Notes: generated from the letters alone by a model not told the origin. A DNA stretch of 64,000 nt from Hypholoma sublateritium FD-334 SS-4 (GCA_000827495.1 KN817583.1:37763-101762), one strand, 5' to 3'; counted from the stretch's first letter, positions 1-12,486 are shown. Made by a program: numbers and translations.

Positions 1-2972
1 ATTTTTAGACTAGCTTATATAAGATCATTGCTGCCACATTAGGAAACAGTGGCAAGTGCCCATTTCATGCATGTGGGGGTGGGCCTTGGGCAACTGCCCT
101 ATCACATTGCCCAGCGCCACGTGGAGGTGCCGAGCTGGTCGACGACTCCGCCAAGTTCCAACCATCGCGAAGAACGACAAGTGCATTGCAACGAGTCACA
201 AACGTGCTTCTGTCAGCAGAATGCCTGTCAATATCAGGTGTCGTCCATTGCGTCAATGTTGTTTGCAGGCAGTAGTGACTCTGCACTGCAACGCAGAGGC
301 CTGCACCACTCGCCGCACTGCTGCCTCTACCACGCCACCACAGCACATGTCATACCTGGCCCACTGCTCCCTGCTCAATACACCGGTGCATCGCCAGTGT
401 TTGCACCCCACGACCTGCTTCATGTAGTAATCGACCTTATCTTGAATACCAGTAATGCAAGGGCCCAACTCCAACATGACAGGTCCGGGAAAGGAACAGC
501 TTCTCCCAGTCCATGCTGCGTCACATCGGCATTGGGCCTTTGATCATTTCTTGGTTGGAGCAACTGGAGCTCTTAAACTTAGCAGTGACTACTACAAATT
601 CTGTACTTGCCTATGAATTTATCCATATTCCAAAAAAAGTGACTCAGAGAGAGGACTTGAAGAACTTGTCTAAGATGCATCTGAAGTATTTCAATTACTA
701 CTAGGAGGGTCTTTATTTCAACTACGACAATAATAGGCATTGGAGTAGTTATAAAATTGGATACATTGCTGAGTCATTATCTTATTTTAAGGACAAATGC
801 TTGTGTAGCACTTCCGTCTGATGACTCCAACTGCTTCAAGTTTGCATCCGGAATCCTCAAATATGGGAGCAACCTATTATGGTTCCAAACACAAAGACCT
901 CATCTGAACTATGTACTACGAAGGCATCGAAGGCAACCACTCCTTCACATCAATGCCCTTGGTCGTCGCATCCCAGTCCCGGGGACCAAAAGTTCACAGC
1001 CTACCCAGGTACCTTGAAGCCACTCCAGATTCTGCTCACCCCGGTGGATATGTAGAAACACATATTTGATCACTGGTCTGTAGAAATTCCTCCAATGTCT
1101 AGGCTGGTACTTAGCTGATTTATACCAATGTAGAGTGACTGCTCTGACTCTGCCCCTGTTGTTTCTGCAACCAAAGAATATCATGAATCGCTTCAAAGTC
1201 TTCTTGGCACTACCTCTAAAAAGCCTTCTGAAAACTCACAACATTCCAGAAAATCAAGCCCTGTTGCCCCAGGATACCCTGAAGCCAGCAAAGCCCTTGA
1301 TCCCATTCTCCAAGGTGCAGCATCTAATACTGAAATCCCAGGCGTTTCGGAGGAGTGTTTCTGTCTCCTTCAACGGAAAGATGGATGGGAACGACTTTCA
1401 TATGTCTTATGTTTTTATGTTTTTAGACCGAGCCCCTACTGAAATGGGCTTTAGCCTAGATTACAACCCACACACTAAAATTCTATATGTGAAATTGCCC
1501 CTGTTTCCTCATGATGTCCTTTCAAAAGTGGCGGTGAGAGGCTTGCTGTCAGGCAAGTTGCGAAATCGAAAACAAAAGAAAACACAAAACCCAGCGGAGT
1601 GAGATATCTACTTCGGAGTATCGAGCGATGCTCTCAACAGACAAAATAAGATATATGGTGTGGTCTAGCTCCAAGGGTGAAAACGAAGTGAAAAGTGTAG
1701 TTTTAGGGGTTTTATTGTTTTATATACGTGTAGAAGAGTCGCGATCCTCGACAGCAAGTGCTGCGATGTTCTTCAGGGTTGAGGGGGATTTAAACAGATT
1801 CTAGATTTATTTATCTTCAGTTTCTCCGTTGTATAACACTTCGGCCAAAAACTTCCAATGTATCGCGGGGGTAAAATATCTATCAATCACTAGGGCACTT
1901 GAAAACGTCTAGTAGCCTTGGATCTGGGGAGTTCGCACTCTTCGGCACCTCAATACTCTTGTAATCTCGCGCTATCCGCCTGCAATATTCTCTTTTAAAA
2001 CTAGCTTCTCTACCACTCTCAGTAGGCCCGGTCTTAAATCTACTATTACTGACGGCGCTAACGGGATCACGATCTTATGAAGTGCTTAAGTTCGAAGCTC
2101 GGAAGTCAAATGTGTTAATTCCTTAGTTTTATTTCAAGCACGCGCCTTTTCAGGTTATGCTCTGGTAAAATGTGGGATACGATTGCTTCCTTTTATTCTG
2201 TACTCTACAGCTAGTTAAATAGTACACAGGTTGTATGGAAAATATCTCTAAGTCTAATATGATCAAACCGTTATACAAACAAATGGGCAAAGGGTTGCCC
2301 TCCTCAAGGCTCGCGGTCCATGTGCTACCTCGTATGAGTCACCTTTTATCTACTGTTTCTGAGCGTTTTTAGGACATGGGGCTCGAGATAAGCCCCTCGG
2401 ATCCTACCCGTTTATTGTTTAGGTACTCCGCGACCTGATAAGTCGGATCATGAGCCCGTATTGGCGCAGATACGCCTCCAACAGGCATCCTCGGAAGCGC
2501 GCTCGGGTGCGTTTGGCATTTGCCGTGCCTTCATGATTTAAGCGCGCGCCAACGGTTTAGCGCTATCCGGCCGGTATGCTACTATTGCCGGTCCGCCGGT
2601 AGGGCGTGTGTCTTCCGTACTAGCAATCGCGAGCGTCCGGGACGACCTGTATTAGCCTTGCGACTCCCTCATAGCGTATAGTCCTCCTGTCCCTTAGTGT
2701 AATGGAGCCGTCGTGCAGTTTTACTACAATAATAATGGATCGCGAGCTTTGTACACTGTCTCCCAGCTTGCCGAATGTGCACCTATATTTAGCACAGCGC
2801 GCGGCTACCTTCGTCACAGGCTTGCGATCACTATCGCCTGCACGCGCATTTGCTCTGAGCTCTCAGCCCGGGATGGCCTTAGCTCCTCATAATCATTATT
2901 TATTTTGTAAGGGAAATGTGAAAATTTCAAATTTTCAGGCGTAGCCATGTAACTACCCTATCAGCGGCCTCC
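1..2972. other. Gene-poor leading stretch
   Basis: No convincing complete gene is visible. Short open frames at the left end (about 49-543, both strands) are rich in Cys, His and Ser, lack intron structure and match nothing I recognise. From about 1,620 to 2,930 the sequence has balanced composition, dense stops in all frames and no repeats that I can see. It is most likely intergenic or long-decayed mobile DNA. Confidence 0.5.
1183..1602 (+). CDS. Possible exon of an unrecognised gene
   Basis: An open frame of about 140 codons runs from an ATG at 1183 to a TGA at 1600-1602. Its second half is moderately hydrophobic with several short aromatic stretches (for example MDGNDFHMSYVFMFLD), and its C-terminus is Lys/Arg/Gln-rich. 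The surroundings are AT-rich and no clear splice partner was found. I do not recognise the protein. It could be a relic exon related to the gene starting at 2973, but that is a guess. Low coding confidence. Confidence 0.2.
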   Translation: MNRFKVFLALPLKSLLKTHNIPENQALLPQDTLKPAKPLIPFSKVQHLILKSQAFRRSVSVSFNGKMDGNDFHMSYVFMFLDRAPTEMGFSLDYNPHTKILYVKLPLFPHDVLSKVAVRGLLSGKLRNRKQKKTQNPAE

Positions 2973-3986
2973 ATGTTCTGCAACTGTGAGCATTCTTCTA
3001 ACTCTCCATTGGCTGATGAAGGGGGAACTGCAAACATCCTTCTGAAAGATGGGTTGACTAAATGTGCAGACTACAGCTGGCTTGACCTAAACTTATTGGA
3101 TAAAGATGATCCAGAAAAATCTCAGCTGGACTCAGACTCATCCAATTCCCACCCAACAGTTGTGCTAGAAGTGGCTTTATTAGAGTCAGAAAAGAAGTTG
3201 GATACGGACTGTGTTCGCTGGATTCTGTGCTTGGTGGGCAAGGTCCATCTATCTATGGGTATGAAGATCAATGCTGGACCTACAAACCATGATCTCAAGT
3301 CCATCTCGATCCGCAAATGGACTCTTCAACGCTATCAAGCCAATGATCTGGCCTCTCGCGGCTTGCCCAACATGATACGCCAAATTCCACTGATTGAAAA
3401 CAGTGACAATGGTGAAGCGCCACTGGCGTATGCCTTCAGTTTGGATATGGGGGTGAGGGTTGCCACATGGAAGACACAGAGCACCCTTACAAGAGTGAGT
3501 TCCTCTAATTGATTCTGTTACCAGTGAGTTAAACATTGACTGATCGCCTGGGCCAACATTGAGATTTTTGGTGATGGCATCCCATCGCCCGCAGTGGGCT
3601 CTATCAAGATTCGACATTGGCACATTTATAGAACTGTGGGTGAAACTTCATTGGAAGAGGATATGAAAATCTACAGGGAACTGCCATACGAGGACATTAT
3701 TCAAGCAGTCAAGAAAGCTTTTATTTGTCAAAAAGTGGCTGACTTTGTCTTGAAAGCAGCAGCCAATCTCAAGCGGAAATACAGTACCTGCAAAATTGCA
3801 GACACCGATGCAACCAGTAAGTTGAATGCAAGCAAAGCCATGTGCTATGCGGTGTATGCCAAGTCCCAGAAGACCAACACCAATCAAGATGCTGGAACAA
3901 GCCAACAAGGAAGAGAGGGGGCTGAACAGCCTGAGCCTGAGGCAGGCCCAAGCAGAGAAAGGAGGAGCAGCCGTTGTTGTTGTTGA
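2973..3986 (+). CDS. Hypothetical protein, two exons, possibly PD-(D/E)XK-like
   Basis: Proposed CDS is 2973-3494 joined to 3564-3986, 314 aa. The 69-nt intron starts GTGAGT and ends GAG, and reading frame is kept across it. In the middle, around residues 65-95, the protein has a VVLEVALLESEKKLDTD-type run followed by GKVHLSMGMKI. This Glu-Val...Ser-Glu...Lys-Leu pattern resembles a group of uncharacterised basidiomycete proteins whose core is reminiscent of PD-(D/E)XK nuclease folds; the fold link is inference. The C-terminal 50 residues are Gln/Glu/Pro-rich and end in Arg-Ser-Ser-Arg-Cys-Cys-Cys. There is no signal peptide or membrane segment. The AT-rich, gene-poor surroundings and loose acceptor make a decaying multicopy gene possible. 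Confidence 0.4.
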
Positions 3987-4336
3987 GAAGTGGGGCTGTA
4001 AGTTGTCGAAGAGTCTAAAAAGCACAACAGTTTGTATATGTCCTCCCAAATATACCCCGACCGTGACTTTGTTTCGATTTTTGTCACCGTGGACAGTGGC
4101 TTTGCCTGAGACACTTATATACTGATTTTTGTTGTAACTTGTACAATGATTATATTTATTGCATTTATGCTGATCATTGCCTGCCACTGGTGCGCACAAC
4201 AATCCTCATGTCTTTGTGACATTAGACTCGCTCTGGAATTGACAATGTACAGTTTCAAATAGGGTATGGAGTAACACATGCTGGTTGGTACATGATACAT
4301 CTACCCGCCGCAGAGCCTAATACCTGCTTCCAACAC

Positions 4337-4921
4337 CTATATGCAGGCTCGCAGCTGCTGAACTTCTCGAAGAAGCTCCTGCATGGCACTGCTTAGTGCC
4401 TCTCTGTCCTCCCTCACCTCAGCGGCTATTCTCTCGATGGCCTCCCTGATGCTGATAATTTCCTCTCGCACCCATCTCACATCGGAGATGTCGCCGGTTC
4501 CAAGTCGCGTTTTCTTGGGCGGAGGGTTGTTTTCAGCATCAGAGCCTCTGAGTCTGCGTTTCGAACTTGATTGCGCATGCTGAGCATGGCTGCCCTGTAA
4601 ATCATATCCGGCTATTAGTGTGTCGCAATGATTACAGCTGAGCCTGAGCAAGAAAATCACCTTCGTCTGTTTCGCCGGCACGACAGCAGACCCTACTACT
4701 AGGTTTCTTCTGCCGAGCCTAGCGTTTGATGGCTGGCGCATCTGTGAGAGAAGAGGCTCCTTCCTGCTGCTGGAAATGTAGATCGGTTGGGGCTGGGAAC
4801 GACCTGGAGCAGGAGGAGTGCTGTTTCTCTCTCTGGTGGGAGGGAAGTCCGAGTATTCTGCTTCAGAACTATTCAAAGCCTGTGAGTTGGGATTTTTGGG
4901 GGCTTTACGATAGCGTTCCAT
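4337..4921 (-). CDS. Small coiled-coil protein
   Basis: Two exons, 4661-4921 and 4337-4594, flank a 66-nt in-frame intron with a GTGATT donor and TTTACAG acceptor; the product is 172 aa. The longer open frame upstream has no ATG, so the first ATG at 4921 is taken as start. The N-terminal two thirds is Ser/Pro/Arg-rich and looks disordered. A short basic patch (KKTRLG) is followed by a C-terminal helix of about 55 residues (DVRWVREEIISIREAIERIA onward) with heptad-like hydrophobic spacing, consistent with a coiled coil. Proteins like this are common in Agaricomycete transposon-rich regions as uncharacterised BZIP/no-hit proteins; no function can be assigned. No partner gene is evident. Confidence 0.45.
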   Translation of the reverse strand: MERYRKAPKNPNSQALNSSEAEYSDFPPTRERNSTPPAPGRSQPQPIYISSSRKEPLLSQMRQPSNARLGRRNLVVGSAVVPAKQTKVIFLLRLSCNHCDTLIAGYDLQGSHAQHAQSSSKRRLRGSDAENNPPPKKTRLGTGDISDVRWVREEIISIREAIERIAAEVREDREALSSAMQELLREVQQLRACI

Positions 4922-5619
4922 GTCGGATTTCCTGCTCACAGCTGGGCCTTTATGCAGGCGGACGGCCCCTGCAGTTGCCCTGTGGAGCAATGTTACGAGA
5001 CTTTTTTCATTGATGTGGAGCGGTCTGACTAAGGTCCGAGTTATGGCTGAAGGAAACAAAGTCAGTGGGGCTTTCAGAGACAGACTATGCTCCAGATGGA
5101 AGAGGGCCCAAGAGCTCAGAAACGATTGGAGGTGGCAAATGATTCACAAAACGTTCAGGTTTGATGGTTGCTGCTGATAGTGTATTACATAATTGACCCA
5201 CTCTTCAACAACTCTCCCAATCACATACTACATCTCGAACACCATGTCAAGCACATCGCTCGCGGAGGACATGAAGTAATTCTATTGAAGCATGTCTGCC
5301 ACCAATTTGCCACTGTGCCCTTTCATCCAATCTCCTGTCTTAATGGGTGTTCAAACCATCACACCTCCAAGAACTCGAATTCATGCTGCAATTTCAGGAT
5401 GTCGACTGTTCAAACATTCAAACTTCAGTGTTCAAGGCCTGTGGAGCAGTTGGCAGTTAGCTTTGTAGGCCGGCCCCAACAGTGAGTCACAAGTTGTTGT
5501 TATTTAGTTTATAAAATGTAGAGCTCCACAGCTGCGAGGGTTCATAGCATGACTGTTCTGCCCAAATTGACTCCCAACTATCTCTGCATATGCCTTGCCA
5601 CACAGACACGCTTGCAATC
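4922..5619. other. No gene seen
   Basis: This stretch contains only short open frames on both strands without start, splice or codon support. It separates the minus-strand coiled-coil gene from the decayed region that begins near 5620, and may hold the promoter of the former. Confidence 0.4.
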
Positions 5620-6760
5620 ATTCCAAGTACAACACCCTGTTCATGTACATTGATGCCTATATCCTCTAAGTCCGCCCAAGTCGAGGCCTGCGGCTCCCCA
5701 AGGACCACAACTTTGTCAACCACATTGTCAACGTCTACTTTACCCGCCTCAACATCCATTGCCTTGTCTATGCCCACAAGGAGCTGGAAAAGATCCTCCA
5801 CAGCCCCTACAGCGGCCATACTCTGATCTATGACCCAGGCGATGTCTGCAGCATCTACCTCATTTTTGCCCTCGGTACCCACCACGCCGCCTTCCTTGAA
5901 GCTATCCGAACAGGACGGCCACCTAGGATCCGACATTTCCAAGAAGCTCATACCCGCCGAATGGCCCTCCCACAACGAATTTTCTGAGTGCTCCCTTGTC
6001 GTCAAGCCTGATTTCCTCCATCACCAGTCTCCAGGTGCTCATCCTGCTGCATGGTATCTCCACATTGAAGTAAGTCTCACCCTCTAACAACATCTCTTTA
6101 CTCACCTCTTCCAGTGCCAAGGCTGCACTCCCTGGCGTCTCACAACTGCGACACCTCCATCCTCCTCGGTCAGCACATTGCAATAATTAACTCACATCAT
6201 GCAGTTTCTTCACAGTCTTTATTGGCAAACAAAATTCTTCAGTATCCAAGAGGGCTTCAGTGCATGCTCACTTCCATGATGTTCTGCACCATGCGCTGAT
6301 CAACTAGATCTTATAGACAGAAGGCAACAGCTTGATGAAGAGCAAGCATATGTAGTGCATCTCTGCTTCCATGTAGCCTCCATGCGTCTATTTACCACAC
6401 ATGCTCACCTATCCCCTGCATCAAAGCCAACTACTCGCAGACACCTCCAGCTTCCCAGAATGTGTACAACCTCTCTGGCCCCCCAACAGCAGATTGCTTA
6501 TCATCCCTCCAAACAGATATCCCATTTGGTTACCCTAGGTGCTCTCAAAGACTCCCTGAAGGTGTACGGCTCATTGACTGCGGCCCTCCTTCAGTCACGG
6601 AACACCTGGATTTTAGATGGGGAAAATTGCTTTGGTTCCTTAAATCTGCAATTGCTATGTATTGGTATGCTCCTGTCATACCTACTGTATATTGCTTACT
6701 CTCTTCAGAAACCTTCAACCAAAATCTAAGATCAGAGTCATTTCGTGCTGCTGCCCACAT
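5620..6760 (+). pseudogene. Decayed fungal transcription-factor-like region
   Basis: In one plus-strand frame around 5672-5970 a stretch of about 95 codons reads through NHIVNVYFTRLNIH and SIYLIFALGTHHA. That spacing resembles the middle homology region (Fungal_trans) of Zn2Cys6 regulators, where a helix with YF...H is followed by an L.FALG-type helix. The resemblance is from memory and weak. Further pieces, such as a run with FHVASMRLFTTH near 6370, lie in other frames, with stops between them. No DNA-binding Zn cluster was found. A pseudogene, or a gene with many undetected introns, are both possible. Confidence 0.25.
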
Positions 6761-7139
6761 ACCTGCATGCTGTCATCATGCTGGCATTCCTCTCCGCTGT
6801 GCACAATGACACCGCTGAGGTGCATAGACACAGAACCAGAGCTGGAGGTGCAGATATGATGACAACACCAATAGCGAACTTGCACATGCTGCTCCCAAAG
6901 AGCCCACCTGAGCACATCAAGGTGTTCATGAAGCACGTGGACGCGCCTCATCAGCAACCCGTTTTCATCGACCTGGTGTCCACCGCATCCTCGCTGGCAT
7001 GAGCAGGACCTGTTTGATTCACTTTGCAGCCTACAATCTAGCTACAAGGCCAAATCAAAGGACGATCTACCATGTTATGTAGTCATATTCCCAGATTGTA
7101 ATACAATTATAATATATCAATCTAATTTTCCTTTTGGTG

Positions 7140-8420
7140 CCACATGCAAACAGACTTCCTTAATTTTGCAATGTATTATAGATTCCTGAGAATCTAGGCA
7201 ATCAACGACGGCATTTTAGCCACTTTGTTGTCATATGGAAGTGTGATGATACACTATAGTAATACAACTACATACTCATGATGTCGCGTCTGATGGCCTC
7301 TTAGTTCGTGATCAAGTCTCAGACAGTGTGATATATCAGAGAGAAATGAAAGCATAGCGGTAATTCTGTCTTCATATAGAAGAATGGTATCAATTTCACA
7401 ATCACGCAGGATTGCTACATCGAATTCGTGACCTTTTGTGACACATTGTCTGATAGCTCGTAGTTTGCAGTGCACTGCGAGTCTCCGAACTTCTGGTATC
7501 TTTTAGATAACCGACAAGAACTCTACAGCAGCTCTGTCATCATGTGCTAGAAAAACTTCAACTCTGTAGGATTGTAGCAAACATTATAACAGTATCACAA
7601 CACCACATCTAGATTACTGTACTAAACTGACCGAGTCTTCAACCGAAGTTCTGCATGACACAAATAGTTCATATCTTCATGACTTCAAATGGGCCTGGCA
7701 AGCGTGACATTTTGAATATCTCTTCATATGGTATAAGTCTTCATGTACGTGAGAAGAAAAAAAAATGTCAATAATGTCTTACAAATAAGGCAATCCAAGA
7801 TTCTTGATGATGAAAGTCAATTAAATGCTGCGTTTTTTTAAGGGGAACAGTAAGCACTGTATGCCAACAATGAAGACCACCACAAAACAATGTGGGAAGG
7901 GGCTGCCACAAACGTTTTCACAACAAGATGTTTGAGGACAAAGCTTTTGAGCACTGGAATGGCAGGAAATGATAGGTTCCCATTAGGTATATATTATACA
8001 GTAGATTACTGTGCTTATTTGACCAATTTTGGCTGGAATTAACAGTCTGAATAAATTTAAATAAAAAGTCTTCAAAATTGAGCCGGGACCGTGACTTTTT
8101 TGAGAAACTCTTCACTTCAAGAGGCTCTGTGATGCGTGACTTGAAGACTCGGTCGGTTTAGTACAGTATTAACCGGACCTACGACTGTCTACGCATATCT
8201 AGCATTGTGAACTAGTCTAGATTTTGTAGTACTTTCTAAAACCTTGAGAATCTGGTAACTTAAAGATAATCAATGATAGAATTGCAGCTGCTCTATGATC
8301 ATGCAGAAGGGATGCATCAATTCCATGCAAGCACAAGATCACTACAACAAACTCGCAACATCACATCTGGATTATTAATCGGACCTACAACTCTCTATGT
8401 ATATCTAGTGTTGTGAATTG
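7140..8420. repeat. Diverged interspersed repeat, two to three copies
   Basis: Similar word order recurs at about 7480-7645 and 8215-8415: a segment with CTGGTA...AGATAA, then ACTCTACAGCAGCTCT versus AATTGCAGCTGCTCT, then ACATCACATCTGGATTA versus ACACCACATCTAGATTA. A third, weaker match lies near 7180-7230. Two shorter phrases with GGACCTAC and ATATCTAG also repeat at 8170 and 8380. Divergence is high, so this looks like an old non-coding repeat, not an intact element. Confidence 0.35.
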
Positions 8421-8814
8421 TTCTGAAATATCCGAGCCCATTCATAATGTCGACGGTAATCCGTAATGCATTTTGGGTACTCATATAACTAGATAGGAAT
8501 CTCCCTAATTTCCTGATGTCGGCGGCATAAAGTACTGGCTGCTCAGTGCATGATATATGTTGGATATATACCAATGTAATATATATTGTGTAGACTGCCC
8601 AATGAAAGTCTACATACTACTCAGTAAACGGGTTGGTGGGTGCAAAGGGTGGGCTGCGGCGGATGGAAAGGGCAGCAGGTGAAGTGGCGGGCAAGCAGTA
8701 GGTGGGCATATGTAAACCAATGTACACTCCCAATGTACTGATGCATTGGAGCGCTTCATAAGAATTGAAAATTGGCCGTCACAACCAGTGTATTGTGGGT
8801 GGACTGAGACGCGC

Positions 8815-9035
8815 CGCAGCAACAGTGATGGCGGGAGTAAGGCGGGAGAGGGTGGGAACATACCTAAACGGGACGGTCGTGGTGTGGGCGGCAGATCTGG
8901 GTGCAAACTCGAAGCGCCGCACCATTGATAAATAGTGGAAGATAGCAAGAGGAAGTGGGTGGGAGGTAGTGGGCGGGAGAGGGCGGGAACGTCCCTAAAC
9001 GGGATATGTCGCGGCGTGGGATATGAGCGGAATGA
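8815..9035. repeat. Imperfect GC-rich direct repeat
   Basis: A unit of about 60 nt occurs near 8824-8888 and again near 8960-9022: GGCGGGAGAGGGTGGGAAC then CCTAAACGGGA, followed by a GTCGYGGYGTGGG phrase. The intervening sequence differs. The repeated phrases resemble GC-box-like runs, but no function can be inferred. Confidence 0.4.
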
Positions 9036-9893
9036 GCGGCAGAACGCGGCTGGAAGCGCCCAGGCGGCGGGCGGCAACTATCATTGCCGGACATCTCAAA
9101 TTTTCTCCAAGACATATTTCTGAGCAGACTATCTCGACGAGCGAGGAGAATCAACAAAATTGATGCCCATCAGTTGCAACGTAAGCACCGTATCTACGTA
9201 GCTTATATGTTGGGGGGGGTCACGGGTGGGAAGATTAGGTGCAATGCGACCATCGCGTATCACGGCCGTCAACAAAGCCAAACACATTTCTCCGGAAATC
9301 GAACTACAAATCATTATGACACTGCCGGGATCCAACAATATTTTTGAGAGAAAAACGCTTGAAAAACGCGATGTTTTGGTTTACATTGTGTCGAATAGAA
9401 AATGCATTCAAAACTCTTTACAAATGATAAATTTGTAACAGATTTTTATATATGAATTTCTATATATGGTAATTCAATTAGAAAAATTTGACGTTGTTGA
9501 AGAGTCTTTTATAGATTTTTTCTCGATTTTCTCATGAAAACAATAAGAAACAAATTTAAACCAAAGTATCGCGTTTTTCACTCGGAACAATTGTTGGTTC
9601 CCAGCAGTGTGACATCAAAATAAGGAATCCGCGGTTTCGTCTGGTTTCGTGCAATTTACGTCGTTTTACAGCCGTCCCCTTGCGGGCCGTAAATTGATCA
9701 AAATAGCTCTACTTACTGCGCTGGGTGCACGCCGGGCGTCGAACTGCGAATTTGAGCGCGCTCCACGGGCCAGATCCAGAGTCGTCGCTCGGCGCATCCT
9801 ACCAAAGGTATAGAGGATATATGAAAAGCATTGGTATAGCACACCCCACTCTACATCTGCACCATATTGTCCTACAACTCGTGCATTTTATAT

Positions 9894-12403
9894 TTACTTG
9901 CTCGAGTAGCCGTTCGTCTGGCTCAGGCTGAGCGCCGCGTCCGCCTTCTTCAGGTCGCCCTCGCTGAGGCTCTTGAACGCGCCGCCCCCGGGCGTGCTCG
10001 CGCCGCTCATCACCGACCCGGAGCGCGAGCGCACCTTCATGACCAATGGGCTAAAGGCATGCAAGTCAGCGGCGGCGTGGGAGTGAGAAACGGGGATGGG
10101 CGCACAATGGGTACGAGTCCTCCTCGTCGACGCCCGCGGACGGCCAGCTGTGCCCGCGGTAGTCGCTCGTGTTCAGCGCCTGCATCTGGGAGTAGTCAGC
10201 AGAAAGGCGGCGCAGCTGTGGTGAGCACACGCACCTCCTCCGTAAGCGTGCCCATGTCGCCGGGCGTCGCCATCCCGCGCAGGCGCGGGCTCGCGGGCAT
10301 GCTCCCGGGGCGCATGCGCTCGACGCCCCCGCCGAAGAAGTCCGCCTCGCCGAAGCTCTCGTCGAGCTCCTCGCCGTCCGCGCCATAGAACGCATCGGGG
10401 TACGCGCGCCTGAGCGCGAGCTGCCGCGCCTTGCTGTACTCGACGCCGAGGTTCTTCCAGTCGAGCAGCGGGCTGAGCCGCTCGACGCGGTTGCGCTGGT
10501 TGATCCGCTGCCGGCGCGTCTTCTGCGCGAAGGTGAACATGTTGTCCGTGAGCTGCGCGACGGAGTCCTCGACGGACTGCATGCGCCGGTCGATGATGTA
10601 GCACCCCTCCTCCTCTGGCCGCTCGATCAGGTCCTGCATGAAGCACCCGAAGCCGGAGAGGTTCGTCGTGATCGACGGGATGCCCATCACGGTGCACTCC
10701 GCGGGTGTGTACCCCCACGGCTCGTAGTAACTCGGGAACACGCCCAAGTGGCACCCGCGCACGAACTCCTCGTAGTCGAGCCCGAGGATCGGGTTGTTGC
10801 TGTTCAAAAAGTCCGGGTGGAAGATCACCTTGACCCGGTCGTGGCTGTCGTTGAACAGCTTCACCCGCCGGATCTGGTTCAGGATCGGGTCGTTCGCGTC
10901 GTCCGCCATGTTGTGCGTCACGATAGGCGGTAGCGAGTTCCGCTTCAGCGCGAAAATGCGCCGCTTCAGGAGCACCTGGTCCTCCTCGGAGAGCAGCTCC
11001 TCGGGCGTCGGCATGAACTTTTCCTCGCTGCGGTCCGTCAGCAGGCGTCGAAATCAATGGTGGACAGCTTACCCATGGAACCGCGCAGCGTGGTCGAATA
11101 GCCGCGAGCCGATGCGGTTTTGGATCTCCGTTACCGTGTCGCGGAGCTGTTTCGTCACTGCCTGGCCTTTGAGGGCCTCGATCGTGTACGAATGTGTCGC
11201 GGCAGGCATGATGATAAAGGCAACGACGGTGATGGTAGAGCCCGCCTTTTGCAGACGGTAATTCAGACCTAGAAAGAGATAAATAAGTGTTCCAATAATA
11301 AAATGCGGACGTACGAGCAAGGGATTCAATAAACATGTCCACTCCTTTATTCCGGTATTCATATCTTCCCGCAGTGAACATCTGCTGCGTTTAGGATGGG
11401 GGACGCATGATGGGTGAGAACACTCACATAGAGTGTGTTGTTGAGATCAAAGTCGTAGTGACCGTAGAAATGGCCGCGGATAAATTCGTTGATTTTCGCC
11501 TTGCTGGTGGCGTGCAGATTTTGGAACTCGTGGATGGCCTGGAACTTGACGACGTTGAGACCGTTGGGCAGGACGCCGTCAGGTTTCCGTTTCAAGAGAT
11601 GTTCGCTCTCGTAGGCGGTGATGTGCGAGACAGTGGTGAAGACGTCGGCACAGTGCGTCGCGGAGCGCTCAATGCAGTATCGGTGGTATATCCCGCGCTT
11701 TCCGGCTTCGTGATCGACGTCAAAGTATTGCAGGTTGTTGTAGAAATCAACGGAGCCAGCGCAGAGGTAGCGACCGAGGAGGGTTGCGTGTGTGGTAAAG
11801 ACGGTGGTGACGTCGATATGTCGTTTGCGGCAGAGGGGGATGGCGAGGCCGGCCTGCCATTCGTGGAAGTGGGCGATGACGGCGGTGGTGAGTTGGCGGG
11901 CAACATACTGTGGAGATGATGAGTGGAGTGGGTGGGATCGGGAAGGTGGGAATACTGACATCACCAAGGAACCAAGCGACGAGATAACCAAAGACGATGG
12001 TCTCGTTCGTCTCGTGGTCGTTTGGGGGACTGGGGATGCCGGCGAGGTTCCAGAGATCACCTTTCCACTCGTCGAGACGGTTATAGACGCTGCCGGTGTC
12101 GAAAAGGAGTACGCGCGGATTGCCTTCAATGAGCCAGCGGCCGTAGAGGGCCTTGACGCCCTGGGCACGCATCGAGGCGAGAGTGGCAGCGAGATGCTCG
12201 TCGGTGGGCTCCTCCGCCTCGACTTCCATAGGGGCGGTCTTGTACGACAGGGGCCCGACGAGGCAGTACCTGTCGCCGAACTCGGAGACGGTGACGGGGA
12301 CCTTTGTCTTGATGACGGTATATATTCCGCCGACCTTGTTCGCGACCTCCCATGCGCACTCGAAGAGGAGGGGGTTGTGGACGTCGCGCTTTACCTGGGC
12401 CAT
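9894..12403 (-). CDS. GSY1: Glycogen [starch] synthase (GT3 family)
   Basis: It transfers glucose from UDP-glucose to the growing alpha-1,4-glucan of glycogen in the cytosol. Seven exons were derived: 11960-12403, 11428-11907, 11315-11381, 11073-11268, 10235-11027, 10106-10185 and 9894-10050. All have GT-AG introns of 45-55 nt and frame continuity, giving 738 aa, normal for fungal enzymes. Visible family landmarks are the N-terminal KVGGIYTV nucleotide-binding loop (about residue 22), HFHEWQAGL (about 164), [11 protein letters not shown] (about 310), and the EPWGYTPAE acceptor-site segment in the C-terminal lobe (about 500). The Arg-rich regulatory helix with [10 protein letters not shown] binds glucose-6-phosphate in the yeast enzyme. 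The C-terminal tail has Ser-Pro and Thr-Pro sites (PASPRL, ATPGD) suited to inhibitory phosphorylation. The start ATG lies only 83 nt downstream of the DUF92 gene. A broken inverted copy of its last exons lies at 13670-14400. Confidence 0.95.
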
Positions 12404-12486
12404 CGTGGTTGAGAGGGAAGGATCGCTCGCCCAAATCGGGGCGAATGCTCATATTTTCCGACTATCTACACAATCTGCACATGACG

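Larger units (their letters stand above)
6761..9893. other. AT-rich gene-poor stretch
   Basis: Three kilobases without a supportable gene. The first 1.8 kb is AT-rich with stops in all frames and contains diverged repeats (listed separately). 8,600-9,130 is GC-rich and purine-skewed, giving long but low-complexity open frames with Pro/His/Arg bias. 9,340-9,660 is strongly AT-rich. The last 150 nt is the 3' flank of glycogen synthase. Confidence 0.5.

Noticed and set aside
8610..9077. 155-codon Pro/Leu-rich minus-strand frame
   Set aside because: It lies on a purine-skewed GC-rich repeat, and its periodic PSPALLPP-like content comes from the repeat itself.
10173..11381. 402-codon open frame on the minus strand inside glycogen synthase
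   Set aside because: It is the GSY1 exon read in the wrong frame after the short third exon; its Arg/Pro/Ala/Gly-rich content is typical of a GC-rich shadow.
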